Positions 1 through 6,759 are shown, counted from the first letter of the stretch. The stretch is 8,601 bases of DNA from Clostridia bacterium (GCA_016296985.1 JAEDHM010000059.1:1-8601); one strand, 5' to 3'. Made by a program: numbers and translations. Notes: generated from the letters alone by a model not told the origin.

Positions 1-250
1 AAGATACGGAAGTGGTATCCGCCTTGACGACCGTCCCGTTTCTTCAAAGGAGGGAGGCATAGGGCACCAACCCTTTGACTATCATATCGAAATCGACCTC
101 GACCCATTCAGCGTTCAGTATATCGAACTTCAAAGCAAAAGGGTAAAAGAGGAAAAGAAAGAGATTGAAGAAAAGGCTAAAAAGGCAAAAAAGACGACAA
201 AAACAACAAAGAAAAACACCGCAAAAAAACCCGCTAAAAGCGGAAAATAG
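1..250 (+). CDS. glgB: 1,4-alpha-glucan branching enzyme, C-terminal fragment (5' end outside window)
   Basis: The reading frame that starts at base 2 is open to the TAG at 248-250 and gives 82 residues. The first 44 or so (RYGSGIRLDDRPVSS..., then HIEIDLDPFSVQYIEL) match the end of the C-terminal all-beta domain of GH13 branching enzymes, where a GGSG-type turn precedes the final strands and the 'PLSV' motif. The enzyme cuts alpha-1,4 chains and rejoins them as alpha-1,6 branches in glycogen, in the cytoplasm. The catalytic domain lies left of the window, so activity cannot be judged. After the expected end of the family comes a 38-residue tail (134-247) with 16 lysines, first mixed with glutamate, then with Thr and Ala; it looks disordered and basic. 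The stop is 36 bp before glgC, consistent with one operon. The identification rests on a short segment plus the strong context of glgC, glgD and glgA. Confidence 0.82.
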   Translation, partial: RYGSGIRLDDRPVSSKEGGIGHQPFDYHIEIDLDPFSVQYIELQSKRVKEEKKEIEEKAKKAKKTTKTTKKNTAKKPAKSGK

Positions 251-273
251 AATAAACAACCCTTTGGGGTTTC

Positions 274-283
274 AAAAGGAGGT
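274..283 (+). promoter_or_regulatory. Strong ribosome binding site of glgC
   Basis: AAAAGGAGGT is a near-perfect Shine-Dalgarno sequence ending four bases before the ATG at 287. It fixes the glgC start. A small hairpin (AACCC 258-262, GGGTT 267-271) sits just upstream and leaves the site free. Confidence 0.85.
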
Positions 284-286
284 ATT

Positions 287-1492
287 ATGACAAACAGAAA
301 CAAGAAAGAGTGCGTTGCAATGCTTTTGGCAGGCGGACAAGGAACTCGCCTTGGCGTTTTAACGAGAGACGTTGCAAAACCCGCCGTCCCCTTTGGCGGT
401 AAATATCGCATTATCGACTTTCCCCTTTCAAACTGTGTTAATTCGGGCATTGATACCGTGGGCGTTTTGACTCAATATCAACCCTTCGAATTAAATCAAT
501 ACATAGGCAACGGACAACCCTGGGACCTTGACAGACTCTCCGGCGGTGTCTACGTTTTACCCCCTTATATGAGAGGTAAAAGTGGCGAGTGGTACAAGGG
601 CACCGCAAACGCCATTTACCAAAATATTATGTTTATCGACCGTTTCGACCCCGAATACGTCCTTATCCTCTCCGGCGACCATATCTACAAGATGGACTAC
701 GACGAAATGCTTAGCGCACACAAAGAGAAAAAGGCTGACTGCACCATTGCGGTTATCGACGTACCTATCGAGCAAGCAAGCCGTTTCGGTATTATGAACA
801 CCAAAGAGGACGGAAAAATTTACGAGTTTGAAGAAAAACCCAAAAAACCCAAAAGCACCAACGCCTCTATGGGAATTTACATCTTCAACTGGAAAGTTTT
901 GCGCGAATACCTTATCGCCGACGAAATGGATAAAGAAAGCGAAAACGACTTCGGCAAAAACATTATTCCCAATATGCTCAACGACGGCAAAGTGCTTTAC
1001 GCATACCAATTCTCAGGATACTGGAAGGACGTAGGTACCGTAAGCAGTTTGTGGGAATCAAACATGGACTTACTCAACCCCGAAAGCGGTATAAACCTCA
1101 ACGACGTAACTTGGAAGATTTACGCCCGTAACTCTGCCGAGCCCCCTCATTTCGCATCTCAATTTGCGGATATTCGCAACTCAATCGTCAGCGAGGGCGC
1201 AAACGTTTCCGGCAAGGTAGTAAACTCAATCATCTCTCACAGCGCCTACGTTGGTAAGGATGCGGAAATATACGATTCGGTAGTTTTACCCGGCGCACAA
1301 GTTTTGGATGGGGCAAAAATCCACCACGCAATCATTGCCGAGGGCGCGGTAATCGAGAAAAACGCCATTGTTGGCGAAACCCAAACCGCCCCCGTGAAAG
1401 GCGAGTGGCAAATTGCCTTGGTTGGACCAATGGCAAGGGTTAAAGAGGGCGAAAAGATTTTGCCCGGACAAATGGTAGAGGAGGGCAAATAA
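287..1492 (+). CDS. glgC: Glucose-1-phosphate adenylyltransferase, catalytic subunit GlgC
   Basis: This 401-residue protein makes ADP-glucose and pyrophosphate from glucose-1-phosphate and ATP, the committed step of bacterial glycogen synthesis. The N-terminal nucleotidyltransferase domain has the signature GGQGTRLGVLT at about residues 16-26, followed by KPAVPFGGKYRIIDFPLSN. It has the GDHIYKMDY motif whose Asp131 corresponds to catalytic Asp142 of E. coli GlgC, and an EKP motif whose Lys184 corresponds to the sugar-phosphate lysine Lys195. YWKDVGT is at 245-251. From about residue 290 the sequence becomes a left-handed beta-helix hexapeptide domain. The allosteric Lys39 of E. coli is replaced (LTRDVAKPAV), as in Bacillus-type enzymes, so fructose-bisphosphate activation of the E. 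coli kind is not expected. It probably pairs with GlgD encoded immediately downstream. Length and motifs are intact, and the start is fixed by a strong ribosome binding site. Confidence 0.97.
   Translation: MTNRNKKECVAMLLAGGQGTRLGVLTRDVAKPAVPFGGKYRIIDFPLSNCVNSGIDTVGVLTQYQPFELNQYIGNGQPWDLDRLSGGVYVLPPYMRGKSGEWYKGTANAIYQNIMFIDRFDPEYVLILSGDHIYKMDYDEMLSAHKEKKADCTIAVIDVPIEQASRFGIMNTKEDGKIYEFEEKPKKPKSTNASMGIYIFNWKVLREYLIADEMDKESENDFGKNIIPNMLNDGKVLYAYQFSGYWKDVGTVSSLWESNMDLLNPESGINLNDVTWKIYARNSAEPPHFASQFADIRNSIVSEGANVSGKVVNSIISHSAYVGKDAEIYDSVVLPGAQVLDGAKIHHAIIAEGAVIEKNAIVGETQTAPVKGEWQIALVGPMARVKEGEKILPGQMVEEGK
1477..1485 (+). promoter_or_regulatory. Ribosome binding site of glgD inside the end of glgC
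   Basis: AGAGGAGGG lies in the last codons of glgC, seven bases before the ATG at 1493. With the glgC TAA (1490-1492) touching the glgD ATG, this arrangement favours translational coupling and balanced amounts of the two subunits. Confidence 0.75.
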
Positions 1493-2605
1493 ATGAATAA
1501 CGTAATGGGTGTTATATTTGCAAGCGACAACGAAGCAAGACTTACAGACTTGACAATTCACAGAACAACGGCAAGCCTCCCCTTCTGCGGAAGATATAGG
1601 CTTATTGACTTTACCCTTTCAAACTTCGTCAACAGCGGTATCACCAAAATTGCCTTGGTTACTCGAAGCAACTATAGTTCTCTTATGGACCATATCCGCA
1701 TGGGTAGAGATTGGGACTTAAACAGAAAAAACGACGGTATTTCAGTATTCCCTCCCTTCGTGCTTAACAGTAGCCGTGAAATGTACAAGGGCAAGGTCGA
1801 GGCGTTGTACAGTATTCAAGGATTTATCCGCTCGGGCAGAGAGGAATACGTTTTGATGAGCAACGGAAATATCGCTATGAATATCGACCTTGACAAGGTA
1901 TTCAAAAAGCATATTGAAACGGGCGCCGACGTAACCATGCTTACCCATAAAGAGATGACGGGCACAAGCCGTAGATTGGTAGTCGAAAGAGATAACAGCG
2001 ACCGCGTAATTGATATGTATCTTTCCGAAACTCCTCAACCCGAAGAAAGAGAAGTGGGCCTCAACGTCTATTTGGTAAAGAAAGCAAAACTCTTGGGCCT
2101 TGTGGACTACGCTTACGCAAGGGGGTATTTCGACTTTGAAAAAGACGTTTTGACAAAGAGAGCAGGCGAATTGAAGATATACGCTTATCACGTTGAAGAA
2201 TACGCCGCAATCGTTGACGATATCAAGAGTTTTTACAAAGAAAACATGAACTTGCTTGACAGCGACAACCGTAACAAGTTATTCTACGGACATGGTGTCA
2301 TTTTTACCAAGGTAAAAGATAGCGTTCCCACCATATACAAAGAAGGCGCTCAGGTAACCAACAGCCTTATCGCCGACGGATGTATAATTAACGGAAAAGT
2401 TGAAAATTCTATTTTATTCAGAGGTGTAGTGGTAGAAAAGGGTGCGATAGTTTCCAATTCAATCATTATGGAAAACGGTATGATTATGGAAAACGCTTCA
2501 GTAAACTACGCTATCACAGACAAGGACGTTACCATAAACCCGGGAAGGACCATAGGCGGTTATGAAACCTATCCCATGGTTATCGCAAAGGGTAAAAAAG
2601 TTTAA
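1493..2605 (+). CDS. glgD: ADP-glucose pyrophosphorylase regulatory subunit GlgD
   Basis: This 370-residue paralogue of GlgC keeps the overall fold: PFCGRYRLIDFTLSNFVNSG near residues 30-49, MYKGKVEALY near 97-106, and a hexapeptide beta-helix domain from about residue 285 (repeats such as GCIINGKVENSILF). The catalytic features are degraded. The glycine-rich ATP loop reads ASDNEARLTDLT instead of GGxGTRLxxLT. The GDHIYKMDY segment reads SNGNIAMNID (123-132), so the catalytic Asp is missing, and the EKP lysine motif is absent. In Geobacillus stearothermophilus GlgD is known to have little activity alone and to raise the activity of GlgC in a mixed complex; the same role is inferred here. It directly abuts glgC and is 23 bp from glgA, so it is part of the same transcript. 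The main alternative, an independent nucleotidyltransferase, is unlikely given the lost residues. Confidence 0.95.
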   Translation: MNNVMGVIFASDNEARLTDLTIHRTTASLPFCGRYRLIDFTLSNFVNSGITKIALVTRSNYSSLMDHIRMGRDWDLNRKNDGISVFPPFVLNSSREMYKGKVEALYSIQGFIRSGREEYVLMSNGNIAMNIDLDKVFKKHIETGADVTMLTHKEMTGTSRRLVVERDNSDRVIDMYLSETPQPEEREVGLNVYLVKKAKLLGLVDYAYARGYFDFEKDVLTKRAGELKIYAYHVEEYAAIVDDIKSFYKENMNLLDSDNRNKLFYGHGVIFTKVKDSVPTIYKEGAQVTNSLIADGCIINGKVENSILFRGVVVEKGAIVSNSIIMENGMIMENASVNYAITDKDVTINPGRTIGGYETYPMVIAKGKKV

Positions 2606-2614
2606 TCCCCTTGG

Positions 2615-2621
2615 AAAGGAG
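2615..2621 (+). promoter_or_regulatory. Ribosome binding site that decides the glgA start
   Basis: AAAGGAG is followed by a seven-base spacer and the ATG at 2629. An in-frame TTG at 2611 would place this site inside the gene and has no comparable site before it, so the ATG is preferred. Confidence 0.8.
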
Positions 2622-2628
2622 AAAAACT

Positions 2629-4092
2629 ATGGCAAACAAGAAAACTAAAAAATCAATGCAACCGCAAGAAAAAAAGGTGCTATTCGCCACAAGCGAAGCG
2701 CTCCCCTACGTTAAAAGCGGTGGTTTGGGCGACGTTGCCGGCGCTCTTCCAAAAGCTCTTATGGCGAACGGAGTTGAAACCCGTGTAATCTTGCCCCTTT
2801 ATTCGGATATCCCTGCAAACTTCCACAACACTATGAAATACGTGGGCTATACCTTCGTGCCCCTCGGATGGAGAAGACAATATTGCGGTATCTTCGAACA
2901 AAAATATAACGGCGTAACCTATTACTTTATCGACAACGAATACTACTTCAAAAGAAAGGGTATCTACGGCCACAACGACGACGGAGAAAGATTTGCTTTC
3001 TTCTCCCGAGCCGTCCTTGAAGTGTTGCCTCTTTTGGGCTTTATCCCCGACGTTATCCATTGTAACGACTGGCACACCGGCCTTGTCCCCGTCTTCCTTG
3101 ACGTCTTCTACCGTGACGGCGAATTGAGAAACACAAAAACCGTTTTCACAATTCACAATATCGAGTTTCAAGGAAAATACGACAATTTCGTTGCAGGCGA
3201 CCTTTTGGGACTTCCCGAAGATAGAAGAAGTTTGGTGGAATACGCCGGTTGCGTAAACTATATGAAAGGCGGTATCGAGTGCGCAAACGCCGTTACCACC
3301 GTTTCCCCCACCTACGCCGGGGAAATTATGGACCCCTACTATTCCTACGGTCTTGAAGGAATTTTGCAAGCAAGGTCATACAAACTTTCGGGTATCATAA
3401 ACGGTATCGACACAGTTTTGTTCAACCCCCAAACCGACGGCGCCCTTTTCGCACACTACGACAAAGACACCGTTTTCGACGGCAAGCGGAAGAATAAAGA
3501 GGAAGTTTGCAAGATGATAAACCTTTCCTTCAATCCCGACAGACCTCTTATCGCAATGGTAAGCCGTCTTACAACCCAAAAGGGATTGGACCTTCTCACC
3601 GCGGTAGCGGAAGAACTTTTGGCGGCGGATATCCAACTTGTAATCTTAGGTACGGGAGATTGGAAACACGAAACAGTGTTAAAGTCCCTTGAAAAAACCT
3701 ATGGCAACAAGTTAAGGGTTATAATCCACTTCTCCCCCGATATGGCGTCAAAACTTTACGCCGCATCCGATATCTTCCTTATGCCAAGCAAATTCGAGCC
3801 TTGCGGTCTTTCACAAATGATTGCAATGCGCTATGGCTCCATACCCGTGGTTAGGGAAACCGGCGGTTTGAAAGACTCGGTAAAACCCTTTAACAAGGAA
3901 AGTGGGGAAGGACAAGGATATACCTTCTACAGTTATAACGCCCACGATATGCTTGACGCATTGTGGCGCGCAATAGGCGATTATTTCTATGACAGAGATA
4001 ATTGGGCGAAACTTATAAACAATGCAATGACCGCTGACTTCAGCTGGCAACGCTCTGCTTTGGAATACAAAGCCTTATATCAAAAAATTTAA
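2629..4092 (+). CDS. glgA: Glycogen synthase (ADP-glucose type)
   Basis: This 487-residue GT5 enzyme transfers glucose from ADP-glucose to the non-reducing end of an alpha-1,4-glucan. The N-terminal Rossmann domain carries the KSGGLGDV motif at residues 29-36 (Lys15 of E. coli GlgA), plus DWHTGL and TIHNIEFQG. The C-terminal domain has INGIDTVLFNP, MVSRLTTQKGLDLL and SKFEPCGLSQMIAMRYGSIP, with the conserved Glu390 equivalent to E. coli Glu377, then RETGGLKDSV. Length fits the family (about 475-490). The first 16 residues (MANKKTKKSMQPQEKK) extend some 14 residues beyond the E. coli N-terminus and are lysine-rich, echoing the basic tail of the adjacent GlgB. The ATG was chosen for its ribosome binding site. 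It lies 23 bp after glgD and is the last gene of the synthesis block; no terminator is visible after it. Confidence 0.97.
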   Translation: MANKKTKKSMQPQEKKVLFATSEALPYVKSGGLGDVAGALPKALMANGVETRVILPLYSDIPANFHNTMKYVGYTFVPLGWRRQYCGIFEQKYNGVTYYFIDNEYYFKRKGIYGHNDDGERFAFFSRAVLEVLPLLGFIPDVIHCNDWHTGLVPVFLDVFYRDGELRNTKTVFTIHNIEFQGKYDNFVAGDLLGLPEDRRSLVEYAGCVNYMKGGIECANAVTTVSPTYAGEIMDPYYSYGLEGILQARSYKLSGIINGIDTVLFNPQTDGALFAHYDKDTVFDGKRKNKEEVCKMINLSFNPDRPLIAMVSRLTTQKGLDLLTAVAEELLAADIQLVILGTGDWKHETVLKSLEKTYGNKLRVIIHFSPDMASKLYAASDIFLMPSKFEPCGLSQMIAMRYGSIPVVRETGGLKDSVKPFNKESGEGQGYTFYSYNAHDMLDALWRAIGDYFYDRDNWAKLINNAMTADFSWQRSALEYKALYQKI

Positions 4093-4120
4093 AGCGAAGG
4101 AGCGGTAGATCACTGAATTT

Positions 4121-4249
4121 AGTTGATTTTTCAACGCTTGAGGTGAAAAACAGGGAGAAAGACGAGTGGTTTGCGAAGGCGCATACTGGAGGTCTGTAAC
4201 TGAGCAAATTGCGAAGTATTTATCACTGTTTTACCCTCAAAAATCAGTT
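4121..4249 (+). ncRNA. Candidate structured RNA element (unassigned) between glgA and glgP
   Basis: Nested inverted repeats enclose this stretch. The outer arms AGTTGATTTTT (4121-4131) and AAAAATCAGTT (4239-4249) pair over 11 bp with two G-U pairs. Inside them GAGG-t-G-a-AAAACAG (4140-4153) pairs with CTGTTTT-a-CCCTC (4226-4238), leaving one bulged T and one A-A mismatch. The enclosed loop holds two hairpins. The first runs 4160-4195: AGAC/GTCT, a GAG/GAG internal loop, TGGT/ACTG, a T-T mismatch, TGCG/CGCA and an AAGG loop. The second runs 4199-4217: ACT/AGT, tandem G-A pairs, GCA/TGC and an AAT loop. Together this is a three-way junction. No known riboswitch consensus is recognised. As it lies in the leader of glgP it may control that gene, or it may be an independent small RNA or a repeat. 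Pairing was drawn by hand; no folding energy or covariation was calculated. Strand is assumed from the neighbours. Confidence 0.4.
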
Positions 4250-4254
4250 ATATA

Positions 4255-4268
4255 TCGCGACTGAGCGA
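4255..4268 (+). other. Small hairpin just before the glgP ribosome binding site
   Basis: TCGC (4255-4258) and GCGA (4265-4268) enclose a six-base loop GACTGA. It is followed by a run of A, not T, so it is not a + strand terminator. It sits seven bases before the glgP ribosome binding site and could affect initiation, but four base pairs is weak evidence. Confidence 0.3.
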
Positions 4269-4275
4269 AAAAAAC

Positions 4276-4281
4276 AAGGAG
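4276..4281 (+). promoter_or_regulatory. Ribosome binding site of glgP
   Basis: AAGGAG ends four bases before the ATG at 4286, after an A-rich stretch. It supports the chosen glgP start and lies outside the paired arms of the upstream element. Confidence 0.75.
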
Positions 4282-4285
4282 AAAT

Positions 4286-6712
4286 ATGAAAAATACTGCA
4301 ACAACTGATATTCAACAATCAATCGAAAGTAAATTGCTAAGATATCAAGGAATCAGCGCAAAGGACGCAACCCCAAAGCAAATGTACGAAGCAGTTTGCT
4401 TGGTAATCAGAGATTTACTCTCTCAAAAAAGACTAAACTACAAACGCGATATTCGCGGTAAAGGTTATAAGCAAGTTTACTATATGTCTATGGAATTTTT
4501 GATGGGCCGTTCCCTCAAAAACCACCTTTTCAACTTAGGTCTTACCGATCAAGTTTCTCAAGCCGTTGAAAACATGGGCTTTAACCTTGACGACTTGGCC
4601 GAACTCGAACCCGATGCAGGCTTGGGAAACGGCGGTTTGGGAAGACTTGCATCCGCTTATATGGATGCTTTGACTTCTGAATCCTATCCCGCTTGCGGTT
4701 TCTCTATCCGCTATGACTACGGTCTTTTCCGTCAAAGAATCGTTGACGGCTGGCAGGTAGAAATGCCCGACGATTGGCTTAACGAAGGTGGCGACGTATG
4801 GCTTGTTCCCCGTCCTGAAGAAACCTTCGAAGTAAGTTTTGGCGGTCAAGTACACGAACAATGGACAAATGAAGGCTTGAAAATCACTACCGAGGGCAAC
4901 ACCACCGTTTTGGCTCTTGCTTACGATATGCACATTTCAGGCTATGACACCCCTGCGGTAAACAGAATCCGTTTCTGGGCAGCAAAGGCTCCTCTCGCTT
5001 TCGATATGGCTCTTTTCAGCAAGGGCGAATATCTTAAAGCGTCTGAAAACAAGGCGTTGGCAGAATCTATTTCAAAAGTTCTCTATCCTGCCGACAACCA
5101 TATCGAGGGTAAAACTTTAAGATTGAAACAACAATACTTCTTTGTTTCCGAATCCGTTCAATCTATCCTCAAAAACCACTTGAAGTTCAACCCCAGCCTT
5201 GACAACCTCGCTGATATGGTAGCAATCCACGTCAACGACACTCACCCCACACTTTGCATCCCCGAGCTTATGAGAATTATGCTGGACGATTATGGCTACA
5301 GCTGGGACAAGGCTTGGGAAATCATCAAAAAGACGATAAGCTATACCAACCACACCGTTATGGCGGAAGCCTTGGAAAAATGGCCCGAACACTTGGTTAG
5401 GGACTTACTCCCTCGAATCTATCAAATTATTTGCGAAATGAACCGTCGCTATTGCGCCGAGTTGTGGCAAGCCTTTGGCGACTGGGAAAAGGTTTCCAAA
5501 AACTCTATTATCAGTTATGGCGAAATCCGTATGGCAAACCTTTGCTTGTACGCTTCCCATACCATCAACGGCGTTTCCGCATTGCATAGCGATATCCTCA
5601 AGGACGACTTGTTTGCCGACGCATATTCTATGGCTCCTCACAAGTTTACCAACGTAACCAACGGTATCACCCACAGAAGATGGCTTTGCGAAGCAAACCC
5701 CCAACTTTCCGACCTAATCAAGTCCCTTATCGGCGACGACTTCGTAAGAAGCGCAAACTTAGAACCTTTGTTAGAGTACAAAGGTAACAAGCAAGTGCTT
5801 ACCAGACTTGGCGAGATTAAGCGCGCAAACAAGGTCGCTTTGGCAAATTATATCGGCGAAACAACGGGCATTGCAGTTTCTCCCGACTCAATCTTTGACG
5901 TTCAAGTAAAACGTCTCCACGAGTACAAAAGACAACTTCTCAACGCTTTGCATATCTTGGACCTCTACCTCAAACTGAAGGACAATCCCGACCTTGACGT
6001 TGTACCTCGCACCTTCATTTTCGGCGCAAAGGCAGCAAGCAGTTATTACGTAGCAAAACTCATCATCCGCCTTATCTATATGATGGCAAAGGTTATCAAC
6101 AACGATGCGGATATCAAGGGCAAGATCAAAATCGTCTTCCTTGAAAACTATCGCGTAACCTTGGCAGAAAAGATTATGCCTGCAAGTGAAGTAAGCGAAC
6201 AAATCTCTATCGCAGGTAAAGAGGCGTCCGGTACCGGCAATATGAAGTTTATGATCAACGGCGCAATCACCATGGGTACTATGGACGGCGCAAACGTTGA
6301 AATTTGCCAAGAAGTCGGAGAGGAAAATATCTTCATCTTCGGTCTTCGCACTCCCGAGGTAAACGAACTTAAAGCATCCGGTTTGTATCAACCTACCTCT
6401 TACTACAACAACGACTTGGATATCAAGAGAATAATCGATTATATGCGCGCAGGAATCGGTGGCGTTTCCTTCGCCGAGCTTGCCGACCTTTTGGTATTCG
6501 GTAAAAACGGCGGTGTTGCAGACCCCTATCTCTGCCTTGCAGACTTCCGCTCTTACGTAAACGCGCACAACGAACTTGACCGCGCTTATCGTGACGTCGA
6601 GCGTTGGAATAGAATGAGCTTGGTAAATATCGCAAAATCCGGTTTCTTCGCAGCGGACAGATCGGTTAAGGAATATTCCACCCGTATTTGGGATTTAAAA
6701 TCAATGAAATAA
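4286..6712 (+). CDS. glgP: Glycogen/maltodextrin phosphorylase
   Basis: This 808-residue GT35 enzyme cleaves alpha-1,4 ends of glycogen with phosphate to release glucose-1-phosphate, in the cytoplasm. Clear family motifs appear in order: MSMEFLMGRSLKNHL near residue 68, ELEPDAGLGNGGLGRLA from 106, HVNDTHPTLCIPELMR with Asp318, YTNHTVMAEALEKWP, NVTNGITHRRWL, and EASGTGNMKFMINGA. The last contains Lys654, the expected Schiff-base lysine for pyridoxal phosphate. Length matches bacterial phosphorylases (about 800-815), and the extra N-terminal phosphorylation segment of animal enzymes is absent. It is separated from glgA by 193 bp with a structured element and is followed by a terminator, so it may be expressed partly on its own. 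Sequence alone does not separate a glycogen from a maltodextrin preference; the glgBCDA context favours glycogen. The reading frame is intact. Confidence 0.97.
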   Translation: MKNTATTDIQQSIESKLLRYQGISAKDATPKQMYEAVCLVIRDLLSQKRLNYKRDIRGKGYKQVYYMSMEFLMGRSLKNHLFNLGLTDQVSQAVENMGFNLDDLAELEPDAGLGNGGLGRLASAYMDALTSESYPACGFSIRYDYGLFRQRIVDGWQVEMPDDWLNEGGDVWLVPRPEETFEVSFGGQVHEQWTNEGLKITTEGNTTVLALAYDMHISGYDTPAVNRIRFWAAKAPLAFDMALFSKGEYLKASENKALAESISKVLYPADNHIEGKTLRLKQQYFFVSESVQSILKNHLKFNPSLDNLADMVAIHVNDTHPTLCIPELMRIMLDDYGYSWDKAWEIIKKTISYTNHTVMAEALEKWPEHLVRDLLPRIYQIICEMNRRYCAELWQAFGDWEKVSKNSIISYGEIRMANLCLYASHTINGVSALHSDILKDDLFADAYSMAPHKFTNVTNGITHRRWLCEANPQLSDLIKSLIGDDFVRSANLEPLLEYKGNKQVLTRLGEIKRANKVALANYIGETTGIAVSPDSIFDVQVKRLHEYKRQLLNALHILDLYLKLKDNPDLDVVPRTFIFGAKAASSYYVAKLIIRLIYMMAKVINNDADIKGKIKIVFLENYRVTLAEKIMPASEVSEQISIAGKEASGTGNMKFMINGAITMGTMDGANVEICQEVGEENIFIFGLRTPEVNELKASGLYQPTSYYNNDLDIKRIIDYMRAGIGGVSFAELADLLVFGKNGGVADPYLCLADFRSYVNAHNELDRAYRDVERWNRMSLVNIAKSGFFAADRSVKEYSTRIWDLKSMK

Positions 6713-6724
6713 TTTAACAAGGTT

Positions 6725-6759
6725 CTTTTGCTGTGGTATTTTTCCACAGCAAAAGTTTT
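6725..6759 (+). terminator. Rho-independent terminator after glgP
   Basis: A perfect 12-bp stem, CTTTTGCTGTGG (6725-6736) with CCACAGCAAAAG (6744-6755), encloses the loop TATTTTT and is followed directly by TTTT and then ACTTT. It starts 12 bp after the glgP stop. The reverse orientation lacks a comparable T-run, so it should act mainly on the + strand. The T-run is short, so some read-through into the next gene is possible. Confidence 0.88.

Noticed and set aside
258..271. Hairpin AACCC/GGGTT between glgB and glgC as a terminator or attenuator
   Set aside because: Only five base pairs and no T-run; it leaves the glgC ribosome binding site open.
44..450. Two hydrophobic open frames on the - strand over the glgB end and glgC start
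   Set aside because: They are Phe/Leu-rich because they read the reverse of the lysine-rich GlgB tail; apparent membrane segments are an artefact.
2611..2628. TTG at 2611 as the start of glgA
   Set aside because: It would place AAAGGAG inside the coding region, while the ATG at 2629 has that site at an ideal seven-base spacing.
2680..3369. 229-codon open frame on the - strand inside glgA
   Set aside because: Same cause: antisense shadow of the glgA reading frame, with no ribosome binding site or family motif.
4230..4254. Sigma-70 promoter TTTACC/TTATAT upstream of glgP
   Set aside because: The spacing between the two hexamers is only 12 bases, too short for a normal promoter.
4255..4281. 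Hairpin plus A-run before glgP as a terminator
   Set aside because: The run after the stem is A on the + strand, and on the - strand the T-run comes before the stem, so neither orientation fits an intrinsic terminator.
4093..4285. T-box, cyclic di-GMP, glmS or other known leader RNA
   Set aside because: I see none of their conserved sequence motifs, for example no T-box AGGGTGGNACCGCG, so no known name is given.
5888..6568. Long open frame of 226 codons on the - strand inside glgP
   Set aside because: It lies opposite a strongly conserved part of glgP, has a Cys/Val/His-rich composition with no recognisable motif, and is explained by codon bias of the real gene.
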